Source of the DNA: Actinobacteria bacterium casp-actino5
GTDB taxonomy: Bacteria; Actinomycetota; Acidimicrobiia; Acidimicrobiales; Ilumatobacteraceae
Assembly (NCBI GenBank): GCA_001510385.1
Contig: LFFE01000002.1
Location: 1 to 37,166 of the forward strand
Direction of reading: 5' to 3'
DNA: 37,166 nucleotides
This document shows positions 31,492-37,166 of this stretch, in pieces. A program made the translations under genes and the position numbers. The notes beneath the pieces are model-generated. The model was not told the DNA's origin. It searched no databases and saw only the letters and a program-made list of their open reading frames with translations. Numbering within the stretch: the stretch's first letter is position 1; the number at the start of each line of letters is the position of its first letter.

Positions 31492-32478
31492 TCAGATCAA
31501 ACCAAGTTCGCGAACTGCGTCGCGTTCTTCTGCCAGTTCGCCGGCAGAAGCGTCAATCTTTCCGCGGCTGTAGTCATCGATCTCGAGACCCTGAACGATC
31601 TTGTATTCGCCGTTCTCGCAGGTGCATGGGAACGAGGAGATAATGCCCTCTGGAACACCGTAGGAGCCGTCTGAGGGAATCGACATCGACACCCAATCGC
31701 CTGGGGCGGTGCCGAGTGACCATGAACGAATGTGGTCGACAGCTGCGCTAGCGGCTGACGCTGCAGATGAAGCACCCCTCGCCTCGATAATTGCTGCACC
31801 ACGCTTTGCAACGGTTGGGATAAATGTCGAGTCGACCCAGTCATGGTCATTGACCGCCTCGTACGCGTTCTTACCGTTGACCTCGCAATGGAACAAGTCG
31901 GGATACTGAGTCGTTGAGTGGTTGCCCCAAATGGTCATCTTGCGAACGTCATTCACAGATGCACCAAGCTTCTGGGCGATTTGAGTAACCGCACGGTTGT
32001 GGTCAAGACGTGTCATTGCAGTGAAGCGACCCGGGTCAAGACCTGGAGCGTTCTGTTGGGCAATGAGAGCGTTCGTGTTGGCGGGGTTGCCGACCACAAG
32101 CACCTTGACGTCACGCTTCGCTGAGCGAGACAGTGCCGCACCCTGAGGCTTGAAGATTCCGCCGTTTGCGGAGAGAAGATCGGAGCGTTCCATGCCCGCC
32201 TTGCGAGGCATTGCACCGACAAGCAACGCCACATCCGCATCTCCAAACGCAACATCGGCATCATCGGTACAGGTGATTGAACTCAGCAGAGGAAACGCCG
32301 AGTCATCGAGCTCCATCTTCACGCCTTCGAGAGCGCCAAGAGCTGGGGTGATCTCCAATAACTGAAGCGCAATAGGGGTATCAGAACCCAGCATTGAGCC
32401 CGAAGCAATGCGGAATAGGAGCGAGTAACCGATTTGGCCAGCGGCACCTGTGACCGCCACACGTACTGGAGTTGTCAT
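31492..32478 (-). CDS. mdh: malate dehydrogenase
   Basis: The 328-residue enzyme oxidises malate to oxaloacetate with NAD in the TCA cycle. [15 protein letters not shown] (residues 8-22) is the dinucleotide loop. [16 protein letters not shown] carries the mobile-loop arginines, [13 protein letters not shown] and MTRLDHNRA carry Asn and Asp-His parts of the site, and [12 protein letters not shown] holds the catalytic His. The form is the type-2 enzyme found in Actinobacteria and cytosolic eukaryotes. ATG 32478 is chosen because it follows TACGCT by six bases and gives the usual [11 protein letters not shown] start; the frame seven codons longer has no support. Confidence 0.96.
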   Translation of the reverse strand: MTTPVRVAVTGAAGQIGYSLLFRIASGSMLGSDTPIALQLLEITPALGALEGVKMELDDSAFPLLSSITCTDDADVAFGDADVALLVGAMPRKAGMERSDLLSANGGIFKPQGAALSRSAKRDVKVLVVGNPANTNALIAQQNAPGLDPGRFTAMTRLDHNRAVTQIAQKLGASVNDVRKMTIWGNHSTTQYPDLFHCEVNGKNAYEAVNDHDWVDSTFIPTVAKRGAAIIEARGASSAASAASAAVDHIRSWSLGTAPGDWVSMSIPSDGSYGVPEGIISSFPCTCENGEYKIVQGLEIDDYSRGKIDASAGELAEERDAVRELGLI

Positions 32479-32484
32479 ACCCCT

Positions 32485-32490
32485 AGCGTA
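32485..32490 (-). promoter_or_regulatory. -10 element (TACGCT) of mdh
   Basis: TACGCT on the minus strand ends six bases before ATG 32478; AGGGG lies too close to the start to act as a ribosome site. Confidence 0.45.
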
Positions 32491-32539
32491 CGCCTGCAAG
32501 CCTTACTTATCCCAAACGAACCGGCTTTGGTAATTGAGT

Positions 32540-32560
32540 AAACCGGTCGGCGCCGGGTTT
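32540..32560 (-). terminator. possible terminator after the acyltransferase
   Basis: On the minus strand AAACCCGG and CCGGTTT form a seven-pair stem with one bulged C around CGCCGA, six bases past the stop. No T-run follows. Confidence 0.35.
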
Positions 32561-32565
32561 GATGC

Positions 32566-34545
32566 CTACGTCCCCGTGATGTTTCGAATCACGTTTGCGT
32601 AGAAGACCTGTCCGTCACCTAAAAGGTGAATTCCATCATCCCCAAAACACGATCCCGAACAATTCTGCGACTCACTTAACCAATCAACGACCACAACATT
32701 GTTGTCCTCAGCATCGATCAATGCCAGCAGCTCATTATTTGAATTCCGCCATGCGACCTCTCCTCGCACGTTCAACATCACGACGAGCGGCACATCGCTC
32801 ACAATCTCCAAGAACGTATTCAAGTCAGCCTGTGCAATCGGCCCATTTGTCCCAAGATGCACAACGAGCACGTCGCCAAATGCTCCGGCATCTTTAAGTT
32901 GCTGGAGAAATTCGAGCGTGCCCTTCAGTTGGCGGCTCTTCTCTGCGTTCACGGTGTAACCGCGTTCGCGCAGCACCCCGGCTGCACCAAGCATCACCGA
33001 ATCACCAATTGCCAAGAACTGCACGGGTTCACGTTGCGGGGTCACGATCGCCGTTGCAGTCGTCGTTGATGTGATGTCCGAAGCGCCATCACCGGTGTCT
33101 GCGCTCTGATCATTCTCACGAGAGACGTCGCCCGTTACGTCACCAAGAAGTTCTTCGACTGACGTGACGTCTTGTTCACCCGCTGCGATCGATGCCTCGA
33201 TCTGATTGAGTTGAAGATCGGCTGTCGCAACTCTGAGCCCCGAGAACCCAATGACGATCACACCAACGAGTCCAAATACCGCAACGAGCCGTCGAGATTG
33301 CATCGACCAGGCTTCCGCTCGCGCTGATGTTTCAACCTTGAACTGGCCGCGGCGAATCGGCATTTCTAGATATCGATACGACGCCTCAGCGACCGCAGCG
33401 GTGACCAACATCGCGACCACAAATTCGATGAGCGACAGCGGGACACCGGCGACCCTGCGGATGATCTGGTAGATCGGCCAGTGGTAGAGGTATAGCCCGT
33501 ACGAGCGAGTGCCCAACCACAGCAACGGAGGCGCTGCTAGCACACGCCCGATCATTGACCTCCGATGTACAAGCGCTCCGAGTACTGCAAGTGTGGCGAG
33601 ATCTGTCCAAAGAAAGCCTCCACGCATCAACGACCCATCGGCAACGGTGCCGGCCCCGGAAGCGTCCGCCATGAGGTAGTGCACCTTCGCCACCAGTAAA
33701 GCCAGAACGGCAAGTCCGAAGATTCCGACGACATCAAGTCGTGCAGGCCGCTGACCCAATTGTCCGCGCATCACTGCGTTCGGTCGCCATACCATCGCAA
33801 ACGCAGCGCCAAGCAGGAGACCTGACGCCCTCGTTGGCGTCGACAGATAGAGCACGTCCGCAATCGAAAAGCAACGACCTGAAAGCTGCCAATACGCGTC
33901 AGGGGTCACCGCACACTCACCTATCGGCCCACCGTGGTGCAGCAGTGCGACGAGCAACGTGATGGTAAGCGCACTACCAATGAAGATCAGTACAACCCGA
34001 CCAACTCGAATCACACGTCGGCGAGTGATCGCTACCATCACGAGAGGCCACAGCAGGTAGAACTGCTCTTCAACCGCGAGACTCCACAGGTGCCGCAACG
34101 GGGCAAAATCGCCGCCCGCCGCATAACCCGCACCCACCCACAATTGGAACCAGTTTGAGCCGTAGAAAAAGCCGGCAATGATGTCACCGCGAACCTTTCC
34201 GAGGGTCTCGGGGCGAAGCAGAGTTGCAACCACGGCAACCAAGGTCAAGACGGCGAACAGCGCCGGAAGGAGCCGTCGAGCGCGACGGGCCCAAAACGAT
34301 CGGAGGTCGATGACCCCGTCACGATCATGTTCAGCAAGTAATAGCAACGTGATGAGATAGCCGCTCAACACGAAGAACACTTCGACCCCTAAGAACCCGC
34401 CAGGAAGCCATGCGCTGTTTGCGTGATAGACCATGACCGCAACGACCGCAAGGGCTCGAAGGCCGTCAAGTGCCGGCAAATACGGCACCTTCGATAGCGA
34501 GCTCGGACGCTGACTTGCGTCCAATCGATCATGATTCGTCGACAT
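32566..34545 (-). CDS. membrane acyltransferase (acyltransferase 3) with C-terminal SGNH domain
   Basis: The 659-residue protein has a ten-helix acyltransferase-3 domain (about residues 20-400) followed by one more helix near 425-445, an acidic Ser/Thr-rich linker and an SGNH domain (about 508-655). It resembles OatA-type peptidoglycan or exopolysaccharide O-acetyltransferases. Visible marks are PALDGLRALAV, His41 in MVYHANSAWLPGGFLGVEVFF split across the first loop, RHLWSLAVEEQFYLLWP, and in the SGNH part GDS with Ser516, HLGTNGP and DGIHL. The target polymer cannot be read. ATG 34545 has GGAGG unusually close, two bases upstream. It lies 38 bases after purH on the same strand. Confidence 0.9.
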   Translation of the reverse strand: MSTNHDRLDASQRPSSLSKVPYLPALDGLRALAVVAVMVYHANSAWLPGGFLGVEVFFVLSGYLITLLLLAEHDRDGVIDLRSFWARRARRLLPALFAVLTLVAVVATLLRPETLGKVRGDIIAGFFYGSNWFQLWVGAGYAAGGDFAPLRHLWSLAVEEQFYLLWPLVMVAITRRRVIRVGRVVLIFIGSALTITLLVALLHHGGPIGECAVTPDAYWQLSGRCFSIADVLYLSTPTRASGLLLGAAFAMVWRPNAVMRGQLGQRPARLDVVGIFGLAVLALLVAKVHYLMADASGAGTVADGSLMRGGFLWTDLATLAVLGALVHRRSMIGRVLAAPPLLWLGTRSYGLYLYHWPIYQIIRRVAGVPLSLIEFVVAMLVTAAVAEASYRYLEMPIRRGQFKVETSARAEAWSMQSRRLVAVFGLVGVIVIGFSGLRVATADLQLNQIEASIAAGEQDVTSVEELLGDVTGDVSRENDQSADTGDGASDITSTTTATAIVTPQREPVQFLAIGDSVMLGAAGVLRERGYTVNAEKSRQLKGTLEFLQQLKDAGAFGDVLVVHLGTNGPIAQADLNTFLEIVSDVPLVVMLNVRGEVAWRNSNNELLALIDAEDNNVVVVDWLSESQNCSGSCFGDDGIHLLGDGQVFYANVIRNITGT

Positions 34546-34583
34546 TGCCTCCAGTATCGCCGCGAAAGACGAAACTTTGTCGA

Positions 34584-36104
34584 CTAGTGACGGAAGTGTC
34601 GACGTCCGGTAAAGACCATTGCGATGCCAGCTTTGTTCGCTACAGCGATCACTTCGTCATCTCGGACACTTCCACCCGGTTGGACGACAGCTCGAATGCC
34701 GGCTGCAACTGCGGCATCAAGGCCGTCTGTGAAGGGGAAGAACGCGTCGCTCGCGCACACGCCGCCATCTGCTCGCCCCGCAGAGCGCTCAGCTGCGATA
34801 CGAGAAGAATCCAGACGGTTCTGTTGGCCGGCGCCTATTCCGAACGCTTGCTGATCTTTGGCATACACAATTGCGTTTGACGAGACAGCTGCACAGACTC
34901 GCCAAGCGAACTCAATATCAGCCCATTGCTCATTAGTAGGAGCAACTTCAGTGACAACCGACCAATCACGGCGATCAGCGAGAACAGTGTCGGCTGTTTG
35001 CACAAGCAATCCACCGTCAACAGATCGAACATCAAGTTGCCGTTCCTGTGGCTCGCTGGCTGAGAGGACTCGAAGATTTGCCTTCGCTGTGAGAACCTCC
35101 AGCGCCCCGTCTTCATATCCCGGAGCGACCACGACCTCGGTAAAGACGGGAGCAAGTGACTCGGCCATCGAACGGGTCACCGGTCGATTGACCGCAACGA
35201 TGCCACCGAATGCACTCACTGGGTCACATTGATGTGCCTTTGAATACGCCACCTCAATCGTCTCTGCACTTGCGACCCCACATGGGTTTGCATGTTTCAC
35301 CACAACTGCTGTTGGTTGTTCAAATTGGTGAGCGAGTCGCCAGGCAGCCTCGGTGTCATACACATTCAGGTAGCTCATCGCCTTACCACCGTGCTGAGTG
35401 ACCGATTGCCACCAGCCGGCGGCCCCAGATGAGCTCGTGAGATCGCGGTAGCGCGCACCGATCTGATGCGGATTCTCTCCGTAACGAAGAGTCTCTACCC
35501 TCTCGAGCGCGAGATGTAGCGTCCGAGGGAGCTCTTCGGTAGAGGCCTCGTCATCAGTCTCGTCGAACCAGCGAACGATCGACGCGTCATAAGCCGCAGT
35601 ATGCGCAAACGCATCTCTCGCCAAGCGTCGCCGAGTCGCAGCACGAATCACTCCGTGCTCGCGAATCTCGTCGATGATGGGCTGATAATCATCCGGGTTG
35701 ACGACAACTGCCACATCAGTATGATTCTTCGCCGCCGCTCGAACCATCGCTGGACCACCAATATCAATGAGTTCAACGCCAGGGTCAGACGAGAAGGGAT
35801 ACAGATTCACGATGACAAGATCAATCGGATCAATTCCGAACCTTTCAAGATCTGCCTGATGGCTCGGATCTGACCGGTTCGCAAGAATGCCACCATGAAC
35901 CTTCGGATGGAGCGTGACGACCCGATGGCCAAGAATTGCCGGGAAACCAGTGATCTCAGCGACGTCAGTCACCGGGACACCCGCTTCAGCAATTACTGAT
36001 GCCGTTCCGCCTGAGGACAGGAGCGACCAGCCAAGCGTGTGAAGTTCACGCGCGCATTCAGCTACACCGGTCTTGTCGTACACAGAGACAAGAGCGGTTG
36101 GCAT
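34584..36104 (-). CDS. purH: bifunctional AICAR formyltransferase / IMP cyclohydrolase
   Basis: The 506-residue protein catalyses the last two steps of IMP synthesis. The N-terminal cyclohydrolase half shows ALVSVYDKTGV, SSGGTA, TLHPKVHGGIL and NLYPF; the transformylase half shows LRYGENPHQ, VVVKHANPCGVA with the catalytic Lys-His, DAFFPFTDGLD, IRAVVQPGGSVRDDEVI and the family ending FTGRRHFRH. It is complete and of normal length. The start lies seven bases after the sucD stop without a clear ribosome site, so it belongs to the sucC-sucD transcript. purN, the common neighbour of purH, is not seen downstream. Confidence 0.97.
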   Translation of the reverse strand: MPTALVSVYDKTGVAECARELHTLGWSLLSSGGTASVIAEAGVPVTDVAEITGFPAILGHRVVTLHPKVHGGILANRSDPSHQADLERFGIDPIDLVIVNLYPFSSDPGVELIDIGGPAMVRAAAKNHTDVAVVVNPDDYQPIIDEIREHGVIRAATRRRLARDAFAHTAAYDASIVRWFDETDDEASTEELPRTLHLALERVETLRYGENPHQIGARYRDLTSSSGAAGWWQSVTQHGGKAMSYLNVYDTEAAWRLAHQFEQPTAVVVKHANPCGVASAETIEVAYSKAHQCDPVSAFGGIVAVNRPVTRSMAESLAPVFTEVVVAPGYEDGALEVLTAKANLRVLSASEPQERQLDVRSVDGGLLVQTADTVLADRRDWSVVTEVAPTNEQWADIEFAWRVCAAVSSNAIVYAKDQQAFGIGAGQQNRLDSSRIAAERSAGRADGGVCASDAFFPFTDGLDAAVAAGIRAVVQPGGSVRDDEVIAVANKAGIAMVFTGRRHFRH

Positions 36105-36111
36105 GTGAAAA

Positions 36112-37011
36112 TCAGCCTAGGTTCGCGACGATTTCTGCCATCAACTCGCCGGCTTCAGTCGGGTTGAGCCCGATCTTTACGCCTGCAGCAGCCAATGCGT
36201 CCATCTTGCCTTGAGCAGTTCCCTTTCCACCTGACACGATCGCGCCAGCGTGGCCCATCTTTTTGCCAGCCGGAGCGGTCACACCTGCGATATACGCACT
36301 CATCGGCTTCGTCACGTTGGCCTTGATGTACTCAGCTGCTTCTTCTTCAGCCGAGCCACCAATTTCACCAATCATGATGATGGCATGAGTGTCTGGGTCG
36401 GCTTGGAACTGGCTGAGACAGTCGATGAAGTTTGTTCCAGGAACCGGATCGCCACCAATTCCGACACAAGTTGAAACACCAATTCCCTTCTGCTTCAACT
36501 CGTACAACGCCTGATAGGTCAATGTGCCCGAGCGGCTGACAATGCCAACATTTGGACCTTCAGCGGTTGGCGGAAGTGCGATTTCGCCAGCAGTAATTCC
36601 GATGTTGCACTTCCCGGGGCTGATGATGCCCGGGCAGTTAGGACCGAGTAGTCGGGTATTCGGGTAGTCAGCAAGCAAGGTGTTGAACACTCTGGCTTCG
36701 TCCTGTGCCGGAATGCCTTCGGTGATGCACACGATGAACGACACGCCAGCAGCAGCAGCTTCAAGAATTGCTGCCGGTGCGGCTTTTGGCGGAACTGCAA
36801 CGAAGGATGCGTCAGCGCCAGTTGCGGCTACCGCATCGGCAACACTGTCAAAAATTGGAATTCCTTCGACGTCTTGCCCACCCTTACCTGGAGTCACGCC
36901 AGCAACAACATTTGTGCCGTAGTCACGATTTCGAAGACCGTGATACTTGCCCTGTCCGCCGGTGAGACCCTGAACAATGACTTTGGTGTTTTCATTAACG
37001 AAAATCGACAT
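36112..37011 (-). CDS. sucD: succinyl-CoA ligase (ADP-forming) subunit alpha
   Basis: The 299-residue alpha subunit converts succinyl-CoA to succinate with substrate-level phosphorylation. It has the CoA-binding fold with [23 protein letters not shown] and [17 protein letters not shown], a strand with [26 protein letters not shown] and the phosphorylated His254 in [20 protein letters not shown] 37011 has GAGAGGT six bases upstream. sucC ends 11 bases before it, so the two subunits are co-translated in the normal order, and purH follows. Confidence 0.97.
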   Translation of the reverse strand: MSIFVNENTKVIVQGLTGGQGKYHGLRNRDYGTNVVAGVTPGKGGQDVEGIPIFDSVADAVAATGADASFVAVPPKAAPAAILEAAAAGVSFIVCITEGIPAQDEARVFNTLLADYPNTRLLGPNCPGIISPGKCNIGITAGEIALPPTAEGPNVGIVSRSGTLTYQALYELKQKGIGVSTCVGIGGDPVPGTNFIDCLSQFQADPDTHAIIMIGEIGGSAEEEAAEYIKANVTKPMSAYIAGVTAPAGKKMGHAGAIVSGGKGTAQGKMDALAAAGVKIGLNPTEAGELMAEIVANLG

Positions 37012-37022
37012 GGTGAGACCTC

Positions 37023-37166
37023 TCAGTTCTTTGCCAGCGCGACAGCGGCGCGGGCGGCGTCAAGCATGGTGGGTTCTGAACGAAGTTTCGATTCAGGAAT
37101 TCCGGCATCAGCAAGGATTTGGCGTCCTTCATCAGCATTCGTTCCGTCGAGACGAATCACAATTGG
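37023..37166 (-). CDS. sucC: succinyl-CoA ligase subunit beta, C-terminal fragment (cut by window edge)
   Basis: Forty-seven residues are visible before the TGA at 37023-37025. PIVIRLDGTNADEGRQILADAG is the characteristic C-terminal end of SucC beta chains, where the CoA-ligase domain closes (22 residues, given here as a span from the window edge; key parts are RLDGTN and EGR). The tail ends in ALAKN. The rest of the gene lies beyond the window. Position directly ahead of sucD confirms the call. Confidence 0.93.
   Translation of the reverse strand, partial: PIVIRLDGTNADEGRQILADAGIPESKLRSEPTMLDAARAAVALAKN

Noticed and set aside
1-37166. CRISPR array, defence island, biosynthetic cluster or toxin-antitoxin pair
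   Set aside because: No spaced repeats, Cas-like, nuclease/helicase defence pairs, carrier-protein or toxin-like genes were seen; the genes are mostly housekeeping.

Overview
The window reads as an ordinary chromosomal segment of a high-to-medium-GC actinobacterium, most likely of the class Acidimicrobiia (inference). The pointers are a fused F420-cofactor radical-SAM synthase (FbiC), two WhiB iron-sulfur regulators, a MoxR/VWA pair of the kind mycobacteria carry, DUF3097 and DUF2342-type proteins typical of Actinobacteria, a Streptomyces-like PHO box, and many mRNAs that seem to start directly at the start codon. Genes are packed tightly on both strands. I see no tRNA, rRNA, CRISPR array, insertion sequence or phage gene, and no stretch over 300 bases without a gene.

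Layout. 1-5471: tail of an MFS transporter, a SAM methyltransferase, acyl-CoA thioesterase II overlapping a lipoprotein of the glucose/sorbosone dehydrogenase family, a minus-strand moaE - small membrane protein - mreB unit, and a 63-residue membrane protein. 5468-8835: a membrane-anchored SDR-like protein that has lost its catalytic motifs, divergent from a DUF2342-type metallopeptidase with an altered zinc motif, and a second MFS protein. 8855-11438: a response-regulator DNA-binding domain without receiver, a PHO-box-like repeat, polyphosphate kinase and a small unknown gene. 11631-12490: two whiB genes around a 56-residue TatA. 12646-16758: a VWA protein and a MoxR ATPase (both minus strand) with a nucleotide cyclase on the plus strand between them. 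16844-18997: a glycoside hydrolase family 2 protein. 19034-22535: sdhCAB (succinate dehydrogenase). 22602-25558: an HxlR regulator divergent from fbiC across a perfect 27-base palindrome. 25646-27799: membrane pyrophosphatase with a structured leader and a textbook terminator. 27828-30722: DUF3097, DUF4349 lipoprotein, a Trp-rich unknown and an SCP2-like protein. 30744-37166: purine nucleoside phosphorylase, malate dehydrogenase, a membrane acyltransferase with SGNH domain, and a sucC-sucD-purH unit.

How it fits together. Much of the window is central metabolism: three TCA steps (sdhCAB, mdh, sucCD), purine synthesis and salvage (purH, deoD) and high-energy phosphate handling (ppk, hppA). Cofactor genes (fbiC, moaE) and envelope genes (mreB, acyltransferase, lipoproteins, tatA) are interspersed. 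I do not see a large unknown multi-gene system. The most unusual signals are regulatory: the hxlR/fbiC palindrome, the PHO box beside a receiverless DNA-binding domain, the cyclase set between MoxR and VWA, and a recurrent TAnnnT hexamer 6-8 bases before the start codon of about fifteen genes, which implies widespread leaderless transcription.
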